Assembly (NCBI GenBank): GCA_964444365.1
Contig: CAYUHJ010000023.1
Coordinates: 1-46,211, forward strand
Origin: CAYUHJ01 sp964444365
Lineage (GTDB): Bacteria; Planctomycetota; Planctomycetia; Gemmatales; Gemmataceae
Direction of reading: 5' to 3'
Length of the DNA stretch: 46,211 nt
Of this stretch, positions 8,462 through 16,034 are shown one piece after another. How positions within the stretch are numbered: position 1 is the stretch's first letter; every line of letters starts with the position of its first letter. The translations under genes and the position numbers were made by a program. The notes below the pieces were generated by a model. The model had not been told where the DNA came from, searched no databases, and saw only the letters and a list, made by a program, of their open reading frames with translations.

Positions 8462-10183
8462 TTAGAACAGGAAGTACCGCTGGGTCATCGGCAGGGTCTT
8501 GACCGGCTCGCTGTACACCCGCTGGCCGTCGACCGTCACCTGATAGGTTTCCGGGTCGATCTTGATCTTCGGGGTCGCCTCGTTCCGCTTCATGTCCTTC
8601 TTGCCGATCTTCCGGCAGCCCTTGACCGCCTGGATCTCGCGGCGGAGGCCGTACCGCTCGGCGACCTTCTTGTCGACCGCGGACTGCGACAGGAACGTGA
8701 TGCACGACCCGGCCAGGGCCCCGCCGAAGGCGGCGAACTGCGGCCGCATGTGGACCGGCTGCGGGGTCGCGATGCTCGCGTTCGGGTCGCCCATCTGGGC
8801 GTTCACGATGATCCCGCCCTTGACGACGAGGAACGGCTTCACCCCGAAGTACGCCGGCTCGTAGATCACGAGGTCCGCGAGCTTGCCGGCCTCGATGCTG
8901 CCGACGTGGTCCGCGATCCCGTGGGCGATCGCCGGGTTGATCGTGTACTTGGCCACGTACCGCTTGACCCGCTCGTTGTCGTTCCGCGACGAGTCGCCGG
9001 CCGCGGGGCCGAACTGGACCTTCATCTTGTGGGCGGTCTGCCACGTCCGCAGGATCGCCTCCCCGATCCGGCCCATCGCCTGCGAGTCCGAACTCATGAT
9101 GCTGATGATGCCGCGGTCGTGGAACACGTCTTCCGCGCCGATCGTCTCGGCCCGGATGCGGCTCTCGGCGAACGCCACGTCTTCGGGGATGTTCCGCGAC
9201 AGGTGGTGGCAGACCATCAGCATGTCGAGGTGTTCGTCGATCGTGTTGACGGTGAACGGCCGGGTCGGGTTCGTGCTCGCCGGCAGGACGTTCGGCTCCC
9301 CGGCGATCTTCATGATGTCCGGGGCGTGGCCGCCGCCGGCCCCTTCCGTGTGGAAGCTGTGGATCGTCCGGCCCTTGAACGCCGCGATCGTGTCGTCCAG
9401 GAACCCGGACTCGTTCAGCGTGTCCGTGTGGATCGCGATCTGGATGTCGTACTCGTCCGCGACCGTCAGGCTGGTGTCGATCACGGACGGCGTCGTGCCC
9501 CAGTCCTCGTGCAGCTTCAGCGCACAGGCCCCGGCGTCGATCATGTCCACGAGCGGCTTGCCGAGGGCGCTGTTCCCCTTGCCCATCACGCCGACGTTGA
9601 TCGGCAGCCCCTCGAACGCCTGGAGCATCCGCATGACGTTCCACGGGCCGGGCGTGCAGGTCGTCGCCCAGGTGCCGGTGGACGAACCCGTCCCGCCGCC
9701 GATCAGCGTCGTGACCCCGCTGGCGAGGGCCACGTCGATCTGCTGCGGGCAGATGAAGTGGATGTGGGTGTCGATCCCGCCGGCGGTGACGATCTTCCCC
9801 TCGCCGGCGATCACGTCCGTGGCCGGGCCGATGACGATCCGCGGGTCGATGCCGCACTGCGTCAGCGGGTTCCCGGACTTCCCGACGGCGACGATCCGCC
9901 CCTCGCGGATGCCGATGTCCCCCTTCACGATGCCCCAGTGGTCGATGATGATCGCGTTCGTGATGACGAGGTCGCAGTGCTTGGGGCTCATCGGCTCTTC
10001 GAGGGCGCACTGGTCCTGGCCGTCGCGGATGGACTTGCCGCCGCCGAAGATCGACTCCTCGCCGTAGTCGCCGTAGTGCTCTTCGATCTCGATGACGAGT
10101 TCCGTGTCCGCGAGGCGGATGCGGTCGCCCTTGGTCGGCCCGTACTTCTTCGCGTAGGCCTTCCGGGAAATGTTCACGCTCAT
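8462..10183 (-). CDS. ureC: urease alpha subunit UreC (catalytic)
   Basis: The 573-aa catalytic subunit hydrolyses urea to ammonia and carbamate at a dinuclear nickel centre in the cytoplasm. All key residues are present: H140 and H142 (DTHIHF), the carbamylated lysine K223 and H225 (ALKLHEDWG), H252 (IHTDTLNESG), H278 (SFHTEGAGGGHAPD), the flap residues C325-H326 (MVCHHLS) and D366 (MSSDSQAMGR). The N-terminus (YAKKYGPTKGDRIRLADTEL) and C-terminus (PMTQRYFLF) match full-length enzymes. The gene stands in the order ureA-ureB-ureC with separate gamma and beta subunits, the usual bacterial arrangement. With every active-site residue intact it should be active once nickel-loaded. This is the most certain call in the window. 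Confidence 0.98.
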   Translation of the reverse strand: MSVNISRKAYAKKYGPTKGDRIRLADTELVIEIEEHYGDYGEESIFGGGKSIRDGQDQCALEEPMSPKHCDLVITNAIIIDHWGIVKGDIGIREGRIVAVGKSGNPLTQCGIDPRIVIGPATDVIAGEGKIVTAGGIDTHIHFICPQQIDVALASGVTTLIGGGTGSSTGTWATTCTPGPWNVMRMLQAFEGLPINVGVMGKGNSALGKPLVDMIDAGACALKLHEDWGTTPSVIDTSLTVADEYDIQIAIHTDTLNESGFLDDTIAAFKGRTIHSFHTEGAGGGHAPDIMKIAGEPNVLPASTNPTRPFTVNTIDEHLDMLMVCHHLSRNIPEDVAFAESRIRAETIGAEDVFHDRGIISIMSSDSQAMGRIGEAILRTWQTAHKMKVQFGPAAGDSSRNDNERVKRYVAKYTINPAIAHGIADHVGSIEAGKLADLVIYEPAYFGVKPFLVVKGGIIVNAQMGDPNASIATPQPVHMRPQFAAFGGALAGSCITFLSQSAVDKKVAERYGLRREIQAVKGCRKIGKKDMKRNEATPKIKIDPETYQVTVDGQRVYSEPVKTLPMTQRYFLF

Positions 10184-10241
10184 CGGGTGGTGCCTCGGCC
10201 GGTGGTGTTTTGGGGGGGGTGGCGGGCGGGGCCGCCGGGGG

Positions 10242-10631
10242 TTACTTCTTCTTCTCGTCGGCCGGCTTGTGGCCGTAGCCCTGTTCGATGCACCGCTTGA
10301 TGCTGACCTCGCGGGTGTACGGGTCGTCGAGGCGGCCGTCGACCAGGTCGTTGAACCCGTACACGACCCGCCGGCCGCCGTACGGGACCAGCGTCACTTC
10401 CTTCGTGTCGCCCGGCTCGAACCGGACGGACGTCCCGCTCGGCAGGTCGAGCCGCATCCCGTAGGCTTTCGTCCGGTCGAACACGAGGGCCTTGTTCGTC
10501 TCGAAGAAGTGGTAGTGCGCCCCGATCTGGATCGGCCGGTCGCCGGTGTTGTTGACGGTGATCGTGACCGCGGGCCGGCCGGGGTTCAGTTCCAGGTCCG
10601 GCCCGTCGAAGAAGTATTCGCCCGGCACCAT
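10242..10631 (-). CDS. ureB: urease beta subunit UreB
   Basis: The 129-aa beta subunit forms the trimeric urease core with UreA and UreC. It begins 'MVPGEYFF' and carries 'VNNTGDRPIQIGAHYHFFE', 'RLDLPSGTSVRFEPGD' and 'LVPYGGRRVVYGFNDLVDG', all strongly typical of the family. The C-terminus adds a short basic tail (DEKKK). It lies 58 bp upstream of ureC and 43 bp downstream of ureA on the same strand. Confidence 0.97.
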   Translation of the reverse strand: MVPGEYFFDGPDLELNPGRPAVTITVNNTGDRPIQIGAHYHFFETNKALVFDRTKAYGMRLDLPSGTSVRFEPGDTKEVTLVPYGGRRVVYGFNDLVDGRLDDPYTREVSIKRCIEQGYGHKPADEKKK

Positions 10632-10674
10632 GTTCGTACTCCGTGTGTGGGGGTGGAAGCGGCGGCGGCCGCGG

Positions 10675-10977
10675 TCAGCGGATCGGGTCGTGGACGGTGA
10701 CGAGCTTGCTGCCGTCCGGGAACGTCGGCTCGACCTGGATCATCGAGATCATCTCGGGCACGCCGTCCATCACGTCGGCCTTCTTCAGGATCTCGCGGCC
10801 CTGGCTCATGATCTCGGCGACGGTCTTCCCCTCCCGCGCCCACTCCATGAGCTGGGCGGTGATGAGGGCGGTCGCCTCCGGGACGTTCAGCTTCAGCCCG
10901 CGGGCCTTGCGGTCCTTGGCGACCAGCGCCGCGGTGTAGATCAGCAGTTTGTCGCGCTCTTGCGGGGACAGCATCAT
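10675..10977 (-). CDS. ureA: urease gamma subunit UreA
   Basis: The 100-aa gamma subunit, start ATG at 10977 (a second ATG follows directly). It shows 'MLSPQERDKLLIYTAALVA', 'LNVPEATALITAQLMEWAR', 'SQGREILKKADVMDGVPEMI' and 'VEPTFPDGSKLVTVHDPI', which cover the whole family profile. It is the first of the structural genes and follows the urea transporter by about 50 bp, so uptake and hydrolysis genes are probably one transcript. Confidence 0.97.
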   Translation of the reverse strand: MMLSPQERDKLLIYTAALVAKDRKARGLKLNVPEATALITAQLMEWAREGKTVAEIMSQGREILKKADVMDGVPEMISMIQVEPTFPDGSKLVTVHDPIR

Positions 10978-11027
10978 GGTCCAGACTCCGGGGGTGAACG
11001 TTCGGCAGGGGGAGACCGACTCGCCCG

Positions 11028-11981
11028 CTACTTGGACGGGGACGGGCCGAACAGCCGGGATTCCAGGCGTTCGAGCCCCAACACGATCCACGCGGCCAAC
11101 ACGAACGGCGCGGTCAGGGCGGGCAGCCCCAGCCGGGGGACCAGCTCGGTCAGGGGGACCGACAGGAACACGCCCACCAGCGGGGCGACGAGCGACCGGC
11201 GGTTCAGGAACAGGGCGACCGCCACCAGCGTCGCGTTGTACCCGAACAGCCCGAGGGTGACGGTGTCCGCCTGCGACCGCGGGATCAGCTTCTCGGGGTC
11301 GATGGCCTGCATCCCGGCGGCGACGTGGTAGTTCGCCACCAGCATCCCGACGACCGACCCGACCACGACCCAGATCGCGTGCGGCCGGTCGTTCACCGCG
11401 ATGCCGACCACGAACAGGACGCCGGTCCAGATGCTCGCCTGGAACATCACCTGCCCGACCCCGTGGGCGACCGCTTCGACGAAAGCCCCGAACGGCGGGT
11501 TCGGCACGAGCGTCGGGTAGTCCCCGCCGATCGGCACCGCCCCGATCACCGGGCCGAGGAAGAAGACGCCCCACGTCACGACGATGAACGGGGCCGTGTA
11601 CGTCGGGAACGGGACGTGCGTCCGCACGAGCCGCGTCAGGAAGGTCGCGAGGACGCTCCCGACGACCAGCAGGGAGATCGAGCCGACGCCGGGCTCGAAG
11701 AAGAACAGCGTGCCGATGCCGACGAGGGCCGGGTTGAAGCCGTGAATCCCGGCGAGAACTTCGCCCTTGTCGAACTTCGCGAACCAGGCGACCGCGGTGC
11801 CGATGGCCGCCCCGACGACGATCCCCGCCGCCAGGACCGGGATGCTCAGGGCAATCCCCAGGACGAACAGGGCCCCGGTGAGGGCGCTCTCCTGGAACAT
11901 GACCTGCCCGATGCCGCGGAACACGACGAGGACGGGCAGGGGAACGGCCACGGGCGTGGCCGCCGGTGCGGTGGTGCTCAC
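11028..11981 (-). CDS. urea transporter, UT family
   Basis: A 317-aa multi-pass membrane protein built from two homologous halves, as in the UT (SLC14-like) family of urea channels. The repeated signature is visible as 'GIGQVMFQESALTGALFVLG' near residue 27 and 'GVGQVMFQASIWTGVLFVVG' near residue 180, with 'YTAPFIVVTWGVFFL' and 'LTAPFVLAAWIVLGL' in the matching second positions. The UT fold forms a passive urea-selective pore in the inner membrane. The GTG at 11981 is chosen because it gives a short cytoplasmic N-terminus and is preceded by a G-rich ribosome site; upstream sequence in frame is non-coding in character. Direct linkage to ureABC supports urea as the substrate. Confidence 0.88.
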   Translation of the reverse strand: MSTTAPAATPVAVPLPVLVVFRGIGQVMFQESALTGALFVLGIALSIPVLAAGIVVGAAIGTAVAWFAKFDKGEVLAGIHGFNPALVGIGTLFFFEPGVGSISLLVVGSVLATFLTRLVRTHVPFPTYTAPFIVVTWGVFFLGPVIGAVPIGGDYPTLVPNPPFGAFVEAVAHGVGQVMFQASIWTGVLFVVGIAVNDRPHAIWVVVGSVVGMLVANYHVAAGMQAIDPEKLIPRSQADTVTLGLFGYNATLVAVALFLNRRSLVAPLVGVFLSVPLTELVPRLGLPALTAPFVLAAWIVLGLERLESRLFGPSPSK

Positions 11982-12034
11982 AAATCCCCACTGACGGGAG
12001 GAGGCTTCGCGGAACCGGGAGGGAAGCGGCCGGG

Positions 12035-12619
12035 TTACTTCGCCGGCTCGAACGGCAGCGCGGACTTGTGGACGATCAGCCGCAGCTTCCCGTCCGCGCA
12101 CCGGCGGAAGGCGAAGGTCTTGTCGACCATCACCTCGTCCCCCTTGCTGTTCGTCAGGTAGACGTTGCCCATCGTGATGGCGATGTCGCCGTGGATCTGA
12201 ACGCCGTTCTCGGCGGCGTTGTTGTCGTACCGGACCTTCACCCACTTCTTCAGGGCGAACCCGGTGTCGTTCGGGAAGGCCGGGTCGCCGCCCACGAAGT
12301 ACGCCAGGGCCCCGGCCTTGGTCGGGCGGAACGTGTCCTTGCCGGACGCGAGCGTCGGCTTGAAGAACACCTTGCCCCCCTCGTAGTCGTAGGCGTCGTC
12401 GATGATCTTGGACGCGGTCGCCTTGTAGTCCCCGCCCTCGGCGTACACCTTGCCGATCTTGACGAGCCCGTCGCACCACGCCTGCTGGGCCGCGTTCACT
12501 TCCTCTTCGGTGATCGGCTTCTTGGCCTTCGGCTCGTCGGCGGCCGCGAACAGGGCCGGGAAGCCGAGTGCCGCCGCGACGAGCAGGCCGCCGAGGCGGG
12601 GGGTCGAACGTCCAGTCAT
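12035..12619 (-). CDS. secreted NTF2/cystatin-like protein
   Basis: A 194-aa protein with a signal peptide (GGLLVAAALGFPALFAAAD). The mature part reads 'QQAWCDGLVKIGKVYAEGGDY', 'YEGGKVFFKPTLA', 'FRPTKAGALAYFVGG', 'ITMGNVYLTNSKGD' and ends 'LRLIVHKSALPFEP'. I associate this with a periplasmic family that is often labelled phosphoribosyl-AMP cyclohydrolase in databases without sharing that enzyme's metal-binding motifs; the strand pattern and the closing H-x-S-x-L-P resemble NTF2/SnoaL-like folds. It stands between the outer-membrane porin and the urea transporter, so a periplasmic role in nitrogen uptake is a reasonable guess, no more. Family fairly sure, role unknown. Confidence 0.75.
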   Translation of the reverse strand: MTGRSTPRLGGLLVAAALGFPALFAAADEPKAKKPITEEEVNAAQQAWCDGLVKIGKVYAEGGDYKATASKIIDDAYDYEGGKVFFKPTLASGKDTFRPTKAGALAYFVGGDPAFPNDTGFALKKWVKVRYDNNAAENGVQIHGDIAITMGNVYLTNSKGDEVMVDKTFAFRRCADGKLRLIVHKSALPFEPAK

Positions 12620-12656
12620 GACGGGGTCTCCGGGCGGATGGGTAACACGATCCGAG

Positions 12657-12676
12657 GGAACATGTTACGGAACATG
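12657..12676 (-). promoter_or_regulatory. possible operator upstream of the urea-uptake genes
   Basis: About 40 bp before the secreted-protein start there is an inverted repeat CATGTT-ACGG-AACATG (12661-12676), which also creates two direct copies of GGAACATG 12 bp apart. This spacing and position fit a regulator-binding site for the urea operon. I could not identify a convincing -35/-10 pair or sigma-54 promoter beside it. Confidence 0.3.
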
Positions 12677-12806
12677 CTCATCAAGTGACGATGCGACTGT
12701 TGTTTCGGATATGTTAGTCCGGAAGCGGGGTGCGACAACGCGCGAAAGGGGTAAACCGGGAAAGAATTCGCCGCCTGTCGGGAAAGCCGACGCTCAAATG
12801 CGTGGA

Positions 12807-14363
12807 TTAGAAGTAGAGCTGGCACCGCGTCCAGAACAGGTCCGTCGACTTCTGAAAGTCCCCCGGCCGGTACTGCACCGGGCTGCCAAACTCGCCGTGG
12901 AGCCAGAACGTCGAGATTTTCGTGTACTCGTTCAGGTACCAGTTCAGGCCGAGTTCCACCGTCGTCGCCTTGTTCGACCACAGGGCCGGGTTCGCGAACC
13001 CGCCGGCGAACACGGACTCCCCGGCGGTCAGCTGGCTGACCCGCCCCGCGAGTTCCCACGCCCCGAACCCGCGCTCGTCGTCCTTGTCCACGGGCACGAG
13101 CGACCGCAGCGGCTTGACCCGCGTCCGCCGCTCGACGTGCTCCCCGGTCAGGAAGTAGCCGGCCGCGACGAAGAAGCCGCCGAACGGCACCCGGACCTCG
13201 TTCGGGTTCGCCGCCGAGGCGTACCCGCCGTACCCGTACTGCCACTCGCCGATGACCGACAGGCTGTTGTAGAAGTACGCCGAGTGGACCGACCCGATGA
13301 CCCGGTCCCCCCGCTCGACGGTGCCGGGGTTGAAGATCAGGAACGGGACGGTCGCGATGCTCGGGGTGTTCGTGTCCGGCGACCCGGCCCCGATCCGGAG
13401 CGTGGCCGGGGACGGGTTCTGGTCCTGCCGGCCGTAGGCGACCGACGTCCCCACGTTCAGGAACCGGGCGAACCGCAGCGTCCCGGACTCCTGGAACGGC
13501 CGGGCGTTCACGTACCCGACCACGTCCACCCCGTTGTTCTGGCTCTCGAACGAGTTCCGCCCGCCGTTGAACACCCCGACCGCGTAGTCGACCCGCTTGT
13601 CCAGCAGGTACCCCCACGCCATCGCCCCGATCTGCCGGTTCAGGCTCAGGTTCGTCGTGAACAGCGACCGCTCCGGGGTGAGCAGCCAGTAGTTCGACAC
13701 CGCGAACTGGTCGTAGGTCAGCGGGGTGAAGAACCGGCCGACCCGCACCTCGAGCCGGTCGTCGAAGTGGAAGTTCAGGTAGGCGTTCAGGATGTTGATG
13801 TTGTTCACCCCGCGGTTGATCGACAGCTCGTACTCGATCGGCTTGGTGATGTGGCCGTTGAAGAAGATCCGCTGCCGGGGCAGGAAGAACCCGCTGTTCG
13901 CCGGCAGCTGGTTGTCCTGCGCCCACACCCGGCTGTCGATCTGGGACTCGTAGTGGATCTGGAGCTGGAACCGCTCGTCCTCGCTTTCGAGGCGGAACCC
14001 CGGCCCGAAGCTCGCCCGCAGGGGGTATCGGCCCTTCGGCTTGGCGGCCCCGTCCGGGTAGCCGGGCGGCGGCGTGAACGGGGCGAACAGCCCTTCCGTG
14101 TAGTCCGGGACCGGCGACGGGCTGTCGATCCGCGAGATGCCCTCGTTCGGGGCGGCCGCCGGGTCGGGGTCGGGCGGCACGTCCGGCAGCCGGGTCCGCA
14201 GCCGCTCCAGTTCCTCGGCCTGCTTCCGGTTCGACTCTTCCAGCGCCCGCAAGCGGTCCGCGACCGACTCCGGACCGGCGGGCGGAGCCGACGCCGGCGG
14301 CTGCGCGACGGCGACCGCGGGAATCAGACCCAGCAGGCAGAGCCACACGCGGCGCGGACGCAT
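12807..14363 (-). CDS. porin O/P-type outer-membrane channel
   Basis: A 518-aa porin. The start is the ATG at 14363 (MRPRRVWLCLLGLIPAVAVA, signal peptide), with GAGGGG about 6 nt upstream; an ATG two codons earlier is less well spaced. After the signal comes a short coiled coil (ESVADRLRALEESNRKQAEE), typical of planctomycete porins that trimerise, then a Pro/Asp-rich linker and a long barrel with 'GFRLESEDERFQLQIHYES', 'LPRQRIFFNGHI', 'LEVRVGRFFTPLTYDQF' and 'GAMAWGYLLDKRVDYAVGVF'. The last residue is F (RCQLYF), as expected for barrel assembly. This matches phosphate-selective porins O/P. Its place at the head of the urea genes suggests an outer-membrane route for urea or another nitrogen compound (inference). 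Confidence 0.85.
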   Translation of the reverse strand: MRPRRVWLCLLGLIPAVAVAQPPASAPPAGPESVADRLRALEESNRKQAEELERLRTRLPDVPPDPDPAAAPNEGISRIDSPSPVPDYTEGLFAPFTPPPGYPDGAAKPKGRYPLRASFGPGFRLESEDERFQLQIHYESQIDSRVWAQDNQLPANSGFFLPRQRIFFNGHITKPIEYELSINRGVNNINILNAYLNFHFDDRLEVRVGRFFTPLTYDQFAVSNYWLLTPERSLFTTNLSLNRQIGAMAWGYLLDKRVDYAVGVFNGGRNSFESQNNGVDVVGYVNARPFQESGTLRFARFLNVGTSVAYGRQDQNPSPATLRIGAGSPDTNTPSIATVPFLIFNPGTVERGDRVIGSVHSAYFYNSLSVIGEWQYGYGGYASAANPNEVRVPFGGFFVAAGYFLTGEHVERRTRVKPLRSLVPVDKDDERGFGAWELAGRVSQLTAGESVFAGGFANPALWSNKATTVELGLNWYLNEYTKISTFWLHGEFGSPVQYRPGDFQKSTDLFWTRCQLYF

Positions 14364-14495
14364 TCCCATCCCCTCCCCGCCCGGCGGGGCCGGGCGGCAC
14401 GGGTCGACACGCAGGTATTCGGGCACAGATCGGCCGCGTATACCCGTGCCCCGTGGCGGGGGAAAGCCCAATCGGACGCCCGCGAACGGGGCAGG

Positions 14496-14948
14496 TCAGT
14501 GGCCGGGCGGCTTGCCGGACTCGGCCAGATCGAAGGACACCATCACGAACGGGTCCGGGTCCTCGGCCCCGCCGACGGCGCGGTACAGCCGGCGGGCGGC
14601 CGCGTTGTCGACCTCCGTCCCGACCCACCCGGCCACGCACCCGACCTCCCGGCCCCGCGCGAACAGCGCCCGCAACAGCCGCCGGCCGACGCCCCGGTTC
14701 TGGAACGCCGGAGCCACCCCGACCTCGTTCACCCACAGTTCGGGCGGCTTGTCCGGGTGGACGTAGTGGACCCCGGACGCCATCCCGACGACGACCCCGT
14801 CTGCGATGGCGACGGCCAGATGATGCCGCGGGTCGGCCAGGAACTCCGCCGCCCACCGCGCATCGACCGGCCCGTCGAACACGTCGTCCGCCACGGCCGC
14901 CAGCACCGCCCCGTCCCCCAGCCCGAGCACCCGCACGGTGATGTCCAC
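14496..14948 (-). CDS. GNAT acetyltransferase, AAC(3)-I-like
   Basis: A GNAT-fold N-acetyltransferase of about 150 aa. The acetyl-CoA loop is 'VAPAFQNRGVGRRLL' (Q/R-x-x-G-x-G/A), preceded by 'HYVHPDKPPELWVNEVGV'. The block 'VDARWAAEFLADPRHHLAVA' together with this resembles AAC(3)-I aminoglycoside 3-N-acetyltransferases and their many environmental relatives. The GTG at 14948 gives a start directly before the first strand; an ATG at 15029 would add 27 residues and overlap the next gene. Whether it acts on aminoglycosides cannot be told from sequence. It is a stand-alone gene with about 130 bp to the porin start. Confidence 0.8.
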   Translation of the reverse strand: MDITVRVLGLGDGAVLAAVADDVFDGPVDARWAAEFLADPRHHLAVAIADGVVVGMASGVHYVHPDKPPELWVNEVGVAPAFQNRGVGRRLLRALFARGREVGCVAGWVGTEVDNAAARRLYRAVGGAEDPDPFVMVSFDLAESGKPPGH

Positions 14949-15007
14949 GCCCCCAGCCCTTCGCAGTGGGATGAATACGCGACGAACTTGTGCTGCCTGA
15001 ACACTAA

Positions 15008-15286
15008 TCACGATTCCGGCGAACGCCACTCGCGGCCGAACTTCACCAACTCGTATCCGAACGGCGCTGCGACGTAGGCCATCAGCGATTCGCCTTCGCC
15101 CAAAAAGATGATGTCACCCAACTTGCTTGAGTAAAGGTCTATCGCGTGCTCGACCGAGTCGGCGTCCAATGTGAGAAGTTGCTGATATTCGTCAGGAAAA
15201 ACCGCACCTCGCATGTCCGTGAGCGAGCGGGGCCGCCAGCTCTTGTAACCCTCTGCTCGATTCCACCGGTAGACCACGGCCTTCAT
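15008..15286 (-). CDS. small protein of unknown function (92 aa)
   Basis: I do not recognise it. It starts at an ATG with a good ribosome site (GAGGGAG about 5 nt upstream). It has 'MRGAVFPDEYQQLLTLDADS', then 'GDIIFLGEGESLMAYVAAPFG'. No signal peptide or membrane segment. The start of the neighbouring acetyltransferase, if taken at 15029, would overlap it, which is a reason to prefer the shorter acetyltransferase. Coding use looks real but base composition is a little less GC-rich than around it. Confidence 0.6.
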   Translation of the reverse strand: MKAVVYRWNRAEGYKSWRPRSLTDMRGAVFPDEYQQLLTLDADSVEHAIDLYSSKLGDIIFLGEGESLMAYVAAPFGYELVKFGREWRSPES

Positions 15287-15331
15287 TCACTCCCTCACGA
15301 TGTGAACGGATCAGGCGAGTACGCGGCCGAC

Positions 15332-15922
15332 TCACTTCCCCGCGCCTTCCCCCGGTTTGCGGAACAGGTCCGCGATCGGGACGGCGAAGCCCGGCAGGAT
15401 GCCGTCGGCGCTGAGGGTGTCGGTCGACCGCAGGAACGCCACGCCGTCGGGGCGGTGGGCGTAGATGGTTCGGGTTTCGGGCTCGACGACCCACACGGTT
15501 CGCACGCCGGCGGACAGCCACTGGTCCCGCTTCACGGCGACGTCCGTGAAGAAGTCGGTCGGCGAGATCACCTCCGCGACGAGGTCGGGGACGACGGTGC
15601 AATAGCCTTCGTCCACGTAGGTTTCGACCGGCATCCGGGCGAGGGAGATGTACGCCGCGTCCGGCTTGCGGACCCGGCCGGGGGCGTCGGCGAAGCAGCG
15701 GAACGGCGTGTCCGCGGGGAAGGCCCAGCCGGCGTCCGTCTCGCGGATGTAGGCCCGGAGCGCGTAGTAGATTTCGCCGCCGATCCGACTCGATTCGGTT
15801 CCCACGCTCGTCTCCTTCAGGTGGCCGTCGAGGAGTTCGTACCCGGCCCCGCCGTCGGGCAGGCGGAGCAGGTCTTCCGGCGTCAGGAGCTTCCGTTCGG
15901 GGGCAATCGCGGTCGCGGACAT
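15332..15922 (-). CDS. Uma2 family (DUF820) putative endonuclease
   Basis: A 196-aa member of the Uma2 group, a PD-(D/E)xK-fold family expanded in planctomycetes and cyanobacteria. It begins with 'LLTPEDLLRLPDGGAGYELLDG' and has the core residues in 'RVRKPDAAYIS' (Asp), 'VPDLVAEVISPTD' (Glu) and 'KRDQWLSAGVRTVWVVEPE' (Lys-type helix and strand), then 'LPGFAVPIADLF', the usual ending. The biological role of these proteins is not settled. The start at 15922 is the one that gives the family's usual N-terminus. Catalytic residues look complete. Confidence 0.88.
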   Translation of the reverse strand: MSATAIAPERKLLTPEDLLRLPDGGAGYELLDGHLKETSVGTESSRIGGEIYYALRAYIRETDAGWAFPADTPFRCFADAPGRVRKPDAAYISLARMPVETYVDEGYCTVVPDLVAEVISPTDFFTDVAVKRDQWLSAGVRTVWVVEPETRTIYAHRPDGVAFLRSTDTLSADGILPGFAVPIADLFRKPGEGAGK

Positions 15923-15973
15923 GGCCGTCTCCGTCAGGGGTTCGCACGACAGTTTACCACCGATTCGCCCGGT

Positions 15974-16023
15974 CCGAAACGGCACGACCCCAGGGGGCGG
16001 CCCCTGGGGTCGTGCCGTTTCGG
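15974..16023 (-). terminator. 23-bp perfect hairpin
   Basis: Arms 15974-15996 and 16001-16023 are perfectly complementary with a 4-nt loop. It lies 11 nt after the stop codon of the coiled-coil protein gene and before the Uma2 gene on the same strand. No U-tract. Best read as the transcript end of the upstream gene. Confidence 0.6.
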
Positions 16024-16034
16024 ACGGACCTCGG

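Noticed and set aside
8367..10010. Minus-strand open frame extending upstream of ureF
   Set aside because: It runs out of frame through ureC and is a shadow typical of GC-rich DNA; UreF starts cleanly at 8366.
12616..14856. 746-aa minus-strand open frame over the porin
   Set aside because: A different frame of the same strand with Gly/Arg/Ala-rich sequence; the porin frame has clear barrel strands and a signal peptide.
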